Assembly (NCBI GenBank): GCA_038087015.1
Contig: JASBNA010000043.1
Span: 1-64,000 of the forward strand
Reading direction: 5' to 3'
Length of the DNA stretch: 64,000 nt
From: Cerrena zonata
Taxonomy: Eukaryota; Basidiomycota; Agaricomycetes; Polyporales; Cerrenaceae
This document shows positions 40,558 through 51,511 of this stretch, one piece after another. How positions within the stretch are numbered: the first letter of the stretch is position 1; the number at the start of each line of letters is the position of its first letter. Below the pieces are notes generated by a model that worked only from the letters and a program-made list of their open reading frames with translations, searched no databases and had not been told where the DNA came from. The translations under genes were made by a program, and so were the position numbers.

Positions 40558-43375
40558 ATGCCTTTCCATATTTCAAAATTATCCCATATATCAGATAATA
40601 AAACTGCAAAAAAAGAAGGAAAAGATCTTCAACCCGTTTTATCAAATGATCCTCCATCGTACGATGACTCCATGCATTCATCTTCTTCTCATAGTAATAC
40701 AGTCACCCCAATTACTACACCCTCTAATGGAGGGAGACTGAGTCCTGCTCCAGCAATCACTGGTAATAGCAGTAGCAGCATTTTAAGGTCAGTAAAATCA
40801 AATACCCATCAGAATAAACCATATAGACCCTCAAAAGAGCAGCAAGGACAAATTGATCTTTTAAATGGTATAAACTCATTATCATCGGTTAGCTCAGGAG
40901 CACAGACGGAATACTTTGATGTTCTACCGTCATTTCAAATGTTTCAATCCATTTTGAAAAGAGATGATAGTCAATTTAGTGAAAATTTATTAATTGATCC
41001 TCCTGTTTATGGTGATACAACCCACTCTTCTCCCACCCCGCCAAGGTCTCCTCCAGGAAGGTCAGGGAATGAAAATACCAATAATGTAATGGACAGTGTT
41101 TCACAAAGACTAAGTGATTATGGATTGGGTGAAGATAATTCACGTCCTTATGAAGAAGAAGAAGAGAACTTTCTCTTCTCTGATGAAGACCCTCAGCCCG
41201 ATGGTAGTAATGCAAATAGCCAGACTGGGTCAGCTGAAGGAGTATCGACTCATGAAACCTACGGCCATACTGTTCTTGATAACATTGATCGATTACCTCA
41301 ATTGAATACCTCACCAATTGATATTCAAATTGTCGTAGCTAAAGGTGTTCCTCAAGCAAATGCAGCTACAGAAGCAGAAACCAGACTCAAAGAATATACT
41401 AGTGGCGATTTAGTGAATGGTTATATTATCATCACTAATAAGTCCGATAAACCGGTTGATTTTGGTTTATTTACCGTTAGTTTGGAAGGAACTATTAAGG
41501 CAACAGAACGAGATTTAAATATAAGTGATTTTACTCTTCACAAATTTAAAAAAGTTCTTATAAAAAAATTTTTAAAAATGTATGATTTGAATGCAAGTTA
41601 TGGGTATACCCATATTCCAAATAGTGCTGGTATTGAGTATGAAGCATTTACTAATGATGAATATGACGGTTGTCAGCTTGGTCTTCCAGATGAAAGAATT
41701 CTTCTCCCCCATGTAAAATACAAAAAATTCTTTACTTTTAAATTTCCAACCAAGCTTCTTGATAATAATTGTGTGGATAATTTATTACCACATAATCTTC
41801 CTCCTCCATCTATGGGATTGGATAAAACTTGCTTTTATAATAGAGGTGACACTATTCAACTCAATAAGGCCTTGGGATACGGGTTCTTAAATGTTCGAGG
41901 TACTCCACTTTTAACGAGAGACTATGCGTTTGATGATGTAAGTATAAGCTATACAATCGAGGCAAAGTTCATTGATAAATTAGATGCCGGATAACCAAGA
42001 TCCATTATCACAACATGAAATTAACGATCCTAATAGTGATTCCAATTATGTGATTTCCAAACATAATCAATATTTCTTACGATTTATTCCTGATTTAAGA
42101 GAACAATTAGAATATTTCAATCAAGGGTATCAGTTATTAACTTCCACTTATGAAACGATGGGAATTGATGGTAAACTATTTCAAAATTATATTCAATTAA
42201 GTTCTTGGAGAGCGATTCATGAGCTCAATTCTCAAATAGAGAGAGAAATTGACGTTAGATTAGCTTCAGAGGAGTTGAGCATTGAAGAAATGAAACATAA
42301 AAATTTGCTCATTGAAAACCGAGATTTCACCACGAATACAATAAACCAATTGGACTTAAAAGATCACATAACCCGTCAAATATACTATGATCGAGGAAAT
42401 TCTTGGGAAGTTGATGACATGCTAGAATATCAAGATAAAAGAATGATAAGTAATAAAGTACCAATTAGTGTTTTTGGTAAAAAGAAGAAGAAAATTTTAT
42501 CTTCATTAGTTTACATTGGGAAGCTGAGACTATACGTGAAGGTTCCTAGTAAAATATTTCCTTACTCATCACCTAAGCTTTTAATGAAATACAATACTCC
42601 CCCAGAGGATAATGGAGCTGGTATCCATTCTACCATAACGGGACAGTCTGTTGCATCGAGTGAGTCTCTTAAACCAACCTCATCAATTGCAAGTAATATG
42701 CTAAATATTTACCATAGAAAGGATAATTTAACCGAAGTTGAAATCGAGCTAGTATTTGAACCAAACAACAACTCTAATAAACCGCCATTGATCAGTCAAC
42801 TTGAAACAAATTTGGTGTTCTGGTCATTTAATACCGAATATCCCTTACCAATTGAAATGAACTATGATTTTTTCTATAAAAATGGGGAAAAAATTGAAGT
42901 TAAAAACCCAGAGGCTTCAGAGGAAGATGACGTTGAAATCACGAGAAAAAACTTACAGGCACTTAAAGATCAAGCCAAAAATTATATAAATTTCTTAAAG
43001 GTCAATAAAACTTTCATTTCCAAGTCTTCTTTTCTTTATTTGAAAGCCATCAAAAGTTTGGGAATCAAAAAAGACATTATCAAAGACTATTTCGAAACGT
43101 TGACTCTGACCACACACAACTCTTTGTTAAACGACGAATCCGGCTGGCAGATCAAGCAATTGCCCAATCAGAAATTCAGATACATCAAAAAGTTAACCAT
43201 CCCCTTAACTACAATCAACAAGAATAACATCACGCTTCTCCCCAGTTTCCAAAGCTGCTTGGTTGGTAGAATATACTGCTTGCAAGTTGTTGTCAAATAC
43301 AAAGGCAGTGGAGGTGACCAAAATGAGTTTGCCGATAACATAGTTAGAGTCGATGTCCCTATATTAGTGGGATAA
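40558..43375 (+). CDS. BUL1: Rsp5 ubiquitin-ligase adaptor Bul1/Bul2-like (one-base frameshift)
   Basis: Arrestin-like adaptor that brings the HECT ligase Rsp5 to permeases and other cargo for ubiquitination and endocytosis. PPSYDD (about residue 32) is the PY motif that binds Rsp5 WW domains. The N-terminal half has the Bul N-domain (TSGDLVNGYIIITNKSDKPVDFGLFTVSLEGTI), and the second open frame (41984-43375) is the Bul C-domain ending in IVRVDVPILVG. The two overlap by a one-base shift near 41983. Dropping one base gives a continuous 938-residue protein, close to S. cerevisiae Bul1 (976). BUL1 and BUL2 cannot be separated here. Confidence 0.87.
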
Positions 43376-43691
43376 TAATGCAAAACGTAATCTGTAAACT
43401 CTCAAAACTGTAAACCTTGAACCTGTAAATACCCGTACTTCAACCTGCAAAAATGGCGGGTGATTAAGTCACTGAACGTGCATGATTACTCAGTGACACA
43501 GTGAAAATTTTTCTTATAGGAAAAAAGTCATTAAGCGCGGTTCGTTATCTGGCTCTTTTAGTTTTTGCTGAAATTTTTCACTACTTTACTTTGACTCATA
43601 TAAGGTCTTCGAAAGAGAAAAGTATATATATATATAGGTTTTTCCTCTTGATTCTAGGTTGAGATAGTTGTTTATTGGTATCATCATCAAA
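43376..43691. promoter_or_regulatory. CPA1 promoter/leader with a Gcn4 site
   Basis: TGACTCA at 43592-43598 is a consensus Gcn4 site, about 95 bases upstream of the CPA1 ATG, fitting general amino-acid control of arginine synthesis. Upstream ATGs open only tiny frames (4-11 codons), none resembling the arginine attenuator peptide known from S. cerevisiae and Neurospora. Confidence 0.6.
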
Positions 43692-44993
43692 ATGATTAAT
43701 GCTTTCAAGAATAAAGTGACTGGTACATCTAGTTTACTTAAGTTATCCACTCGTTATTTGGCTAGTGCTGCTAATTCAAGTTTTAGTAAAACCTCACAAT
43801 TGGACAGAGCTACTTTAACTATAAAAGATGGTCCGGTTTTCAATGGTTATTCATTTGGTGCTAATAAGAATATTAGTGGTGAAGCAGTTTTCACTACTTC
43901 GTTAGTTGGATATCCTGAATCAATGACTGATCCATCATATAAGGGACAAATTTTATGTTTTACCCAACCATTAATTGGGAATTATGGTGTTCCATCATCT
44001 ACATTGAAAGATCAATTCAATTTGTTGAAATATATGGAAAGTCCAAGTGTTCAATGTATTGGTATTGTTGTTGCCGATGTTGCATTAGAATATTCTCATT
44101 GGACCGCAGTTGAATCTTTACAACAATGGTGTCAAAGATCAGGAGTTGCTGCTATTAGTGGAGTCGATACCAGACAATTGGTTAGCTACTTGAGAGATAA
44201 AGGATCGTCCTTAGCTAAGATAACTATTGGAGAAGAATATGATGCTGATGAAGATGCAGCATTTGAAGATCCAGGTTCAATTAATTTAGTTCATAAAGTT
44301 ACTACTAAAGCACCATTTCATATAGCATGTCCACCAGAATTGAATAAAGGTATTCATATTGCTGTTTTAGATTGTGGAGCTAAAGAAAATATTTTGAGAT
44401 GTCTTGTTCAAAGAGGTGCCTCATTAACTGTTTTCCCTTATAATTATCCAATTGATAAAATTGCTAATAAATTCGATGGTATTTTCATTTCAAATGGACC
44501 AGGGGATCCAACTCATTGTTCTAGTACTATTGAACATTTACAAAAAACTATGAATAAATATAATGATTTACCAATTTTTGGTATTTGTTTAGGTCATCAA
44601 TTATTAGCTTTGGCAAGTGGTGCCAAAACTATTAAATTAAAGTATGGTAATAGAGCTCATAATATTCCTGCTTTAGATTTAATAACTGGTAAATGTCATA
44701 TCACTTCTCAAAATCATGGTTATGCTGTTGATACCTCAACATTAAGTGAAGAATGGGAACCTTACTTCACCAATTTGAATGATTTATCAAATGAAGGTAT
44801 GCAACATAAAACCAGACCAATTTTTTCGACTCAATTCCATCCAGAAGCTAAAGGTGGTCCATTAGATACTTCATTTTTATTCGATAGATTTTTCAGAAAC
44901 ATCGATGAATACAAATCAACTAATGGTTTAAACTTAGGAAATGTTGATAATTCATTATTAGTTGATATTTTACCAAAACAAAGAGTCATTTAA
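43692..44993 (+). CDS. CPA1: Carbamoyl-phosphate synthase, arginine-specific, small (glutaminase) subunit
   Basis: It hydrolyses glutamine and passes ammonia to Cpa2 for carbamoyl phosphate used in arginine synthesis. Residues 1-32 ([20 protein letters not shown]...) are basic, hydroxylated and acid-free, a mitochondrial presequence, as in filamentous fungi and unlike cytosolic S. cerevisiae Cpa1. The CPSase small-subunit N-domain follows. The class I glutamine amidotransferase domain has [16 protein letters not shown] with the nucleophilic Cys and [13 protein letters not shown] with catalytic His/Glu. 433 residues from ATG 43692. Confidence 0.97.
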   Translation: MINAFKNKVTGTSSLLKLSTRYLASAANSSFSKTSQLDRATLTIKDGPVFNGYSFGANKNISGEAVFTTSLVGYPESMTDPSYKGQILCFTQPLIGNYGVPSSTLKDQFNLLKYMESPSVQCIGIVVADVALEYSHWTAVESLQQWCQRSGVAAISGVDTRQLVSYLRDKGSSLAKITIGEEYDADEDAAFEDPGSINLVHKVTTKAPFHIACPPELNKGIHIAVLDCGAKENILRCLVQRGASLTVFPYNYPIDKIANKFDGIFISNGPGDPTHCSSTIEHLQKTMNKYNDLPIFGICLGHQLLALASGAKTIKLKYGNRAHNIPALDLITGKCHITSQNHGYAVDTSTLSEEWEPYFTNLNDLSNEGMQHKTRPIFSTQFHPEAKGGPLDTSFLFDRFFRNIDEYKSTNGLNLGNVDNSLLVDILPKQRVI

Positions 44994-45606
44994 TGTCTTG
45001 AAAAAAGAAAAAGCTGTTTATATAGATGATGATTTAGACGTATAAGTATAATACATTTTATTAAGAAACTCGTACTTGTAGGAACTTCTTCGGGTTCGTG
45101 CAACATGTTTTGCAACCAAATGAGGTTATTCCAATCATGTTCTCTACATAATTGTTCTATTCATGTTTTATTCATGTTCTATTCATGGTATTTAGTCAGG
45201 AGACTCGTTCAGGAGATATTCAGCAGATATCCAGCTGATTCGTTAGGGTTCGGTTAGCTGTCGTATCGAAAGCTCTTCAAACGATGTATACCTACGTCAG
45301 AACAGCTTACCATTGCTTCTACAACTACAAGCCCCAAGCAAGGTCCGTACATTCGTATACCTTCGTTTACATCGTATAGACCCTATGAAGCACCGAAAGG
45401 ACGGTATTAAAGATCAGGCCATTGTCGCAAAACCAAAAAAAAAATTTTTTTTTTGTTGCTGCTAAAAATCACCAACTAATATCAGATGATATTATACCGT
45501 GTAGCGTGTTTAACGTTATACGAAGGGTCGGAACGAAGTAAATATATAAAAATGGATGGATGGGCCATTGATGGAGTGAAATAATTGTAATAGTCATTAG
45601 AGCAAG
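44994..45606. promoter_or_regulatory. ERG251 promoter with three sterol response elements
   Basis: TCGTATA, the Upc2 core site in Candida, occurs at 45353-45359 and 45372-45378, and in reverse (TATACGA) at 45517-45523, all within 260 bases of the ATG. GTCCGTACATT near 45343 resembles the Rap1-like word. Poly-A/T is at 45437-45454. Confidence 0.65.
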
Positions 45607-46613
45607 ATGGATATATTTAAACAAACCTCATCACTTCAATATATTATAAGCAATTCGTTTGGCAATGTTAATAATGCTACTGGGCAAGCACCAACAAGTT
45701 ATATGGGAGTGTTGAATAATTTGCAAGAGCTTTCAAATACTGATGTGTTTATATCGAAGTTAACCATAATAGAAAAATTATGGGCTTCATGGTACTTATA
45801 TATGAATAATGATGTATTGGCTACCGGGTTATTATTTTTTTTAACTCATGAACTCATGTATTTTGGTCGTTGTTTACCGTGGATGATTATAGATCGAATT
45901 CCATTTTTCAATAGATGGAAGATCCAACCAACTAAGATTCCAAGTAATAAAGAACAATGGGAATGTTTTAAATCGGTGTTGAAACTGCATTTATTGGTGG
46001 AAGCATTACCCATCTGGTTATTTCATCCGCTCTGTTCTACATTAAAAATATCCGTTGATGTTCCATTCCCAAGTCTTTTCACCATGATTTGGCAAATTGC
46101 CATTTTTTTCGTTTGTGAAGATATGTGGCATTATTGGGCCCATAGATTATTCCATGTGGGTTGGTTCTATAGAAAAATCCATAAACAACATCATAAATAC
46201 GCTGCTCCCTTTGGTTTGGCTGCAGAATATGCTCATCCGGTTGAAGTGATGTCTTTGGGTTTTGGTACGGTTGGATTCCCATTATTTATGCTCTTTTAGC
46301 TAAAAACTATCCGGAATGGGACTTACCTGATTTACATTTATTTACAATCACTACTTGGATTGTTTTAAGATTATACCAAGCAGTTGATTCTCATTCTGGT
46401 TACGATTTCCCTTGGTCGTTAAATCATTTCTTACCTTTCTGGGCCGGTGCTGCTCATCATGATGACCATCATCATTATTTCATTGGGAATTATGCTTCTA
46501 GTTTCAGATGGTTTGACTACTGTTTGGACACTGAAAGTGGTCCAATTGCCAAAGCCGGAAGAGAGAGAAGATCAAGACAAAAATCTGAAAACACGGCTAA
46601 AAAATTTATATAG
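45607..46613 (+). CDS. ERG251: C-4 sterol methyl oxidase (one-base deletion)
   Basis: Membrane di-iron hydroxylase that oxidises the C-4 methyl groups of sterol intermediates in the ER during ergosterol synthesis. The histidine boxes are [29 protein letters not shown] and the C-terminal HHDDHHHY. Hydrophobic segments precede the first box. The frame breaks at 46282-46288; inserting one T restores [19 protein letters not shown] and the third histidine box, giving about 335 residues. ERG251 rather than ERG25 is favoured by the neighbouring CPA1 and RPL20B, recalled as adjacent in C. albicans. Its promoter has three Upc2-type elements. Confidence 0.88.
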
Positions 46614-47230
46614 GTCCTCAATATAACTATGTAATGAAAACCCTGTCATAAACTAAATGTATAACCATCCTTAATGTAATATTGATCATCCCTAATGTAA
46701 TCCTGATCATCCCTAATGTAATCCTGATCATCTCTAATGTATTTTGATCATCCCTAATGTAGCTAATGTAATCCTTTATCAATCCTAATGTATTTTGATC
46801 ATCCTTAATGTAATCCTTGATCATCCTTAATGTAATTAATGTAATGTAAAGTGTACAAATTATTGTTGCAAAATTCTAGGGCTGGTGCCCTCTATTCTCA
46901 CGTGCCATTTATGACATCCACGTGACGCAGACCGACGTGTCCCGGCCCAAAATCCCCGGCCCACCAAGCGCTGGTGGACCGGTGTGCACACAAGCTGCTT
47001 TTTCCAGCGGTTGACCGTAGTTAATTTTTGTATGGTGCGAGCTTCTGCTAACAAAACAAAAAAAAAAAAAAAGAAAAAATGTGAAGGCTCTTCGCACAGT
47101 AACAAAACCAACTCTCAGTCGAAAAAGTTTTGTAGAGAGAGAAGGAGGAAAAAAAATTGTATTGAAAAAAAAAATTTACATTTGAGTTGTTGTTAGTCTT
47201 CCATATACATTCGGAATATCACCAGTAAAA
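46614..47230. promoter_or_regulatory. ERG251 3' minisatellite and RPL20B ribosomal-protein promoter
   Basis: The left part (46650-46850) is a minisatellite. The right part has TAGGGCT (46877-46883, near the Tbf1 core) and two CACGTG boxes at 46899-46904 and 46919-46924. Tbf1 plus Cbf1 is the known ribosomal-protein promoter pair in C. albicans. A GC-rich patch and an A-rich tract follow, before the first exon of RPL20B. Confidence 0.6.
46650..46850. repeat. About 21-bp minisatellite (TAATGTAATCCTGATCATCCC)
   Basis: Imperfect tandem copies of CTAATGTAATCCTGATCATCC, with TTTTGATCATCC variants, lie 3' to ERG251. This is the source of a spurious Ile/Met/Arg-rich open frame on the minus strand. 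Confidence 0.8.
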
Positions 47231-47521
47231 GTATGTTCAAGATTTGCATGATCAAGAATGAATGTGTGCTATATATGGGCTGTTTGTATTCAGTGAAGTT
47301 GTCTGATGGATTGAAGATTGAACGTTGGATGAAATTTAGTGATTGGAAAGTGATGATGGGAGATTGAAAAATAGCAGTAACCAACTCCCAGGATAATTTT
47401 TTTGCTTTCTTCAGGATATTGTCAAGTTTGGGGGAGTCCATGAGTTTCCACAAGCCTTTCACCATTTGATAGGCACATTCATTTTAGTTTACTTAACATT
47501 AATACTAACCCGTAATTATAG
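47231..47521 (+). other. RPL20B 5'-UTR intron
   Basis: 5' splice site GTATGT 47231-47236, branch point TACTAAC 47503-47509, 3' splice site ...TTATAG ending at 47521, one base before the ATG. The length of about 291 bases and the position are typical of yeast ribosomal-protein genes. The short reading frame inside it (47466 onward) is not translated if spliced. Confidence 0.8.
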
Positions 47522-47522
47522 A

Positions 47523-48041
47523 ATGTCTAGATTAAACGAATATCAAGTTATCGGTCGTCGTCTTCCAACTGATTCTGTTCCAGAACCAAAATTATACCGT
47601 ATGAGAATTTTTGCTCCAAACGTTGTTGTTGCTAAATCTCGTTACTGGTACTTCTTACAAAAATTACATAAAGTTAAAAAAGCCTCTGGTGAAATTGTTT
47701 CTGTCAATGTTATCCACGAAGCTAGACCAACCAAAGTTAAAACTTTCGGTATCTGGTTAAGATACGATTCCAGATCTGGTATTCACAACATGTACAAAGA
47801 ATACAGAGGTACCACCCGTGTTGAAGCTGTTGAAATCATGTACCAAGATTTAGCTGCTAGACACAGAGCTAGATTTAGAAGTGTCCACATCTTAAAGGTT
47901 GTTGAATTAGAAAAATCTGATGATGTTAAGAGACAATACGTTAAACAATACTTATCTAAAGATTTGAAATTCCCATTACCTCACAGAGTTCAAAAATCCG
48001 ATAAATTATTCCAATCTCGTGCTCCTTCTACTTTCTACTAG
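47523..48041 (+). CDS. RPL20B: 60S ribosomal protein eL20 (yeast L20)
   Basis: Structural protein of the large ribosomal subunit. The 172-residue frame has [62 protein letters not shown] and [12 protein letters not shown]...RAPSTFY, essentially invariant across fungi. Codons are highly biased. The upstream intron and Tbf1/Cbf1-type promoter fit the ribosomal regulon. Confidence 0.97.
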   Translation: MSRLNEYQVIGRRLPTDSVPEPKLYRMRIFAPNVVVAKSRYWYFLQKLHKVKKASGEIVSVNVIHEARPTKVKTFGIWLRYDSRSGIHNMYKEYRGTTRVEAVEIMYQDLAARHRARFRSVHILKVVELEKSDDVKRQYVKQYLSKDLKFPLPHRVQKSDKLFQSRAPSTFY

Positions 48042-48340
48042 ATTATTTAGTTGTAAGTACCTATTGAAATAATTAAATAAATAAAAAAACAACCTCATCA
48101 GGCTATTTTGATATTGAAAATGGTTTCTATATTTTAATCTTTTCTTCATCTCTACTTATATATATTATTAATTTAAAAAAAATATATGTGATTTTCTATT
48201 AACCAAAAACCTCCGTACATTTGATGTTTTTTTGCCTGCGGCTCACTTATCGCGGATCCGGGTTCCCTTATAATTTTAGTATAAATTGATATGAATTCCA
48301 CTTATCATTTCCCACTGGTGTTCAATTGATTAATTAAACA
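48042..48340. other. RPL20B 3' flank and SDR promoter
   Basis: AT-rich terminator region, then CCTCCGTACA (48210-48219), the recurrent Rap1-like word, 122 bases upstream of the SDR start. Confidence 0.5.
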
Positions 48341-49152
48341 ATGTCATATGGTCCAAAAGCTGCCGAAAGATTGGCTCAAAAAGTAGTTCTTATCACTGGT
48401 GCTAGTGCTGGTATTGGTGAAGCCACCGCTAAAGAAATAGCTGATGCTGCTGCTGGAGATGTCAAATTAATTCTTACCGCTAGAAGAAAAGATAAATTAG
48501 ATTCATTATCTGATTCTTTAATCAAACAATATCCAGATATCAAAGTGTTAACTACCGAACTCGATGTTTCCAAAACCGACACCATTCAACCTTTTCTTAA
48601 TGGATTACCCGAAGAATTTGCTGATATTGACGTATTGATTAATAACGCTGGTAAAGCTTTAGGTAGAGATGATATTGGTACCATTTTACAAGACGATATC
48701 GAAGGCATGTTTCAAACAAACGTCTTGGGGTTGATTGCATTAACCCAAGCTGTTTTGCCAATCTTTAAAAAGAAAAACTCTGGTGATATTGTAAACTTAG
48801 GCTCAATTGCCGGTCGTGATAGTTATCCAGGTGGTGGGATTTACTGTCCTACAAAAGCTGCAGTTAAATCTTTCAGTCAAGTCTTAAGAAAAGAATTGAT
48901 CAACACCTAGAATTAGAGTCTTAGAAGTCGATCCCTGGTAATGTTGAAACAGAATTCTCAAACACAAGATTTAAAGGTGATTTAGAAAAAGCTAAAAAAG
49001 TTTATGAAGATACTATTCCTCTCGTTGCTGAAGATATCGCAGAAATCATTGTCTTTGGTATCACTAGAAAACAAAATACAGTTATTGCCGAGACTTTGGT
49101 CTTCAGTTCTAATCAAGCCTCTGCCTCTCATCTCTACCGTGGTAAAATTTAA
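48341..49152 (+). CDS. SDR oxidoreductase, Ydf1/Tma29-like, copy 1 (two frameshifts)
   Basis: NADP-dependent short-chain dehydrogenase, like S. cerevisiae YMR226C, which oxidises serine and 3-hydroxy acids. [17 protein letters not shown] (cofactor loop), INNAGKALG, and YCPTKAAVK with the catalytic Tyr/Lys are intact. Two one-base insertions near 48908 (extra T) and 48933-48935 (CCC for CC) break it close to the C-terminus. Skipping both gives 269 residues ending RGKI, collinear with copy 2. It may be a decaying copy or simply sequence error. It forms a tandem pair with the next gene. Confidence 0.8.
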
Positions 49153-49454
49153 CCTTGCTTATATAAATTTAACCTTTGGCTTATATAAAATTATATAGAC
49201 GGAATAAAATTCGCAATCAAAAAAATGTCATATCGGATCGAAACTCCGGGCCCCCACAAATCGCTTGATTTGATTTGACAGCTTGTTGAATTTCATCCTC
49301 CCTTGTAAACTGAACTCTTCTTTTTCGCTGATATTCGGATTCTGGCGGAAAAGCACGTAATCCTTCAAATTTATTCGGAATACTGGAACTTCTCATTCTT
49401 GAAAAGACTTACGAAAAAAAAAAAGGTTTACTTGATACTCCTTCTTCTTCAATT
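49153..49454. other. Spacer between the tandem SDR genes
   Basis: It contains the promoter of copy 2. A GC-richer patch at about 49230-49255 is not a tRNA. Poly-A precedes the gene. No other element is recognised. Confidence 0.5.
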
Positions 49455-50259
49455 ATGTCATTTGGTTCTAAAGCTGCTCAAAGATTAGCTAATAAAGTTA
49501 TTTTAATCACTGGTGCAAGTTCTGGTATTGGTGAAGCTACCGCTAGAGAAATTACTCAAGCTGCTGCTGGTAATGTTAAATTGATTCTTGCTGCAAGAAG
49601 AGAAGATAGATTAAGTACATTGACTTCAGAATTACTTAAATCATTTCCTTCTGTTAAAATACATAATGCTAAACTAGACGTTTCAGGTTCAAGAGTCAAT
49701 TGAACCGTTTATCAATAGTTTACCAAAAGAATTTGCCGATATCGACGTATTGATAAATAACGCTGGTAAAGCCTTAGGTAAAGATCAAGTTGGAGACTTG
49801 TTACAAGAGGATATTCAAGGGATGTTTCAAACTAATGTCTTGGGATTAATCAATTTAACTCAAGCAGTCTTACCAATATTTAAGAAAAAAAATTCTGGTG
49901 ATATAGTTAATATTGGTTCTGTTGCTGGCCATGAATCTTACCCAGGTGGTTCAGTCTATTGTAGCTCCAAAGCTGCAGTTAAGTTTTTCAGTCAATCTCT
50001 TAGAAAAGAATTGATTAATACTAAAATTAGAGTATTGGAAGTTGATCCCGGTGCAGTTGAAACTGAATTCTCTCTTGTTAGATTTAAACAAGATGCTCAA
50101 GCTGCGAAGAAAGTTTATGAAGGTACAACTCCTTTAGATGCTTCTGATATAGCTGAAATCATTGTTTTTGGGCTTTCTAGAAAACAAAACACCGTTATTG
50201 CAGAAACTTTGGTCTTCCCAAGCCATCAAGCTTCTTCTGTTCATGTCCATAAAGGTTAA
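49455..50259 (+). CDS. SDR oxidoreductase, Ydf1/Tma29-like, copy 2 (one-base frameshift)
   Basis: Paralogue of the preceding gene. It has [29 protein letters not shown] and the catalytic segment [23 protein letters not shown], with Ser, Tyr and Lys present. An extra A near 49691 shifts the frame. Dropping it restores [31 protein letters not shown] and a 267-residue protein ending HVHKG. Predicted cytosolic NADP-dependent 3-hydroxy-acid or serine dehydrogenase. The second gene of a tandem duplication; decayed remnants lie downstream. Confidence 0.88.
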
Positions 50260-50794
50260 GGAACCAAAGGTAGTAACTTCTTTAGAAATCTAATTCAAAA
50301 ATCACAAAGTATAAAGGATAATCAGTTTTGGTCTTTTTGGGTATCCAATTGATCGAGTAGTTTTGACTTGTAGCGTAGTATTAATGAGCAGCTCTTCCCA
50401 ATCGTATTGAGATATGCTGCTACACTTACCTGAAAGTCAACCTTGCTCTGAAGAAACTTCGATTCAAACAATATCTTTATCGAACATTTTGCTAGTTTTC
50501 TTCAAAATCGGTACTAGTTCTCGTCTTCTAGACGTGCTCGCGGCTGCGAAAAAATGCTTTTATCACATATAAGTTCTTTCATTTGTTAAACCTGAAGCCT
50601 ATTTCAAGTATATGCTGAAGTTTTAGCAATGCTGTCCCTCTTTCATATAATCCCTCATCTTTTGGTTTTACTATAGTTTTCATACCAATATATAGTTATT
50701 TGCTTCAATTTACATTATTTATTTGATATAAAATCCTACCAAGATGGCTTGGTAGTCTGATGGTTGCAGTGGTGATTATCTTCGAGCATGAACT

Positions 50795-51024
50795 TTATAA
50801 CTTCATTTCATCGCCAACATTGATGGTAGAAGTGCCATCGTAAGCATCTGCAAGTATAACACTTATTGCCTGACCTGAGATTTCTAAGTCCTCATGAACC
50901 CGTTTGGCGATTTCATCGAGCCAAAAACCTTTCCTTTATGAATATCATCTTGAGTTAGTTCTAAAGCGGTGGTAAAACCAGCAAAAGCAATCGAAATAAA
51001 AAAAGATATGTTGATAAATTACAT
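50795..51024 (-). pseudogene. Decayed small secreted-protein-like frame
   Basis: Read on the minus strand from ATG 51024, codon 2 is TAA. The frame then continues FINISFFISIAFAGFTTAL, which looks like a signal peptide, followed by ELTQDDIHKGK. After a one-base shift (near 50918) it continues FWLDEIAKRVHEDLEISGQ and ends NVGDEMKL, then stop. The length would be about 75 residues. I cannot name the family. Intact coding-like bias on both sides of the shift argues for a recent relic, or a real gene with errors and a different start. Confidence 0.4.
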
Positions 51025-51444
51025 TTATTAAATGAGTTGGCCCAGTGAAATTCATTCAGAGTCACCGAGAAACTTAAGCATGTTTATTCCAACTTCGAAA
51101 CTCAAGATAGCCTTATCCATGCAATCCACGAAACCAGTTTCCTCTGACCTATCTGGAATTATACTGATTGCCCATTACTTTCCGGATCATATTCAACTTG
51201 ATTTGTAGGTTTAACGCATATGACGAAAGTTATTGTCTTATTTACTCAAAAAATTATAATTTTAGATATCTTTTTAAGTAAGCATTTCATGTACTAACTA
51301 GACTCGGGCAATTGATAATTGGCCCTACTGCTGGTAGTCTGATATCCTTGTAACCTAAGGCTGCAGAGTCGTTCTCTTAAGTTGGGCAAGAAAGTCTCCG
51401 AACAATATGCTGAAGCTTTGGCATTGCCTGATTAAAGTCTTACA

Positions 51445-51511
51445 AGATAATAAAATATTGTAACAATTGAAACTTTAGTATTCCCTGTTACTAAGCTTCC
51501 TTAGTTCATGT
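51445..51511 (+). pseudogene. Decayed 3' end of a third SDR copy
   Basis: The interval aligns by eye with the last about 65 bases of the copy-2 SDR. Shared words are GAAACTTT-GT-TTCCC, AAGCTTC and GTTCATGTC in the same order and spacing, with in-frame disruption. The remainder of the copy is too degraded to trace. Confidence 0.5.

Noticed and set aside
41984..43375. Independent gene downstream of the Bul N-domain frame
   Set aside because: It is the Bul1 C-terminal domain separated only by a one-base shift.
46860..47196. Open frames over the RPL20B promoter
   Set aside because: They coincide with GC-rich promoter DNA and a poly-A run; the region is better explained by Tbf1/Cbf1-type sites.
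47350..47365. GTGATGATG in the RPL20B intron as a possible snoRNA box C
   Set aside because: No box D with a matching terminal stem or rRNA guide follows.
49230..49260. GC-rich patch between the SDR genes as a tRNA
   Set aside because: The apparent T-arm does not pair and no anticodon arm is found.
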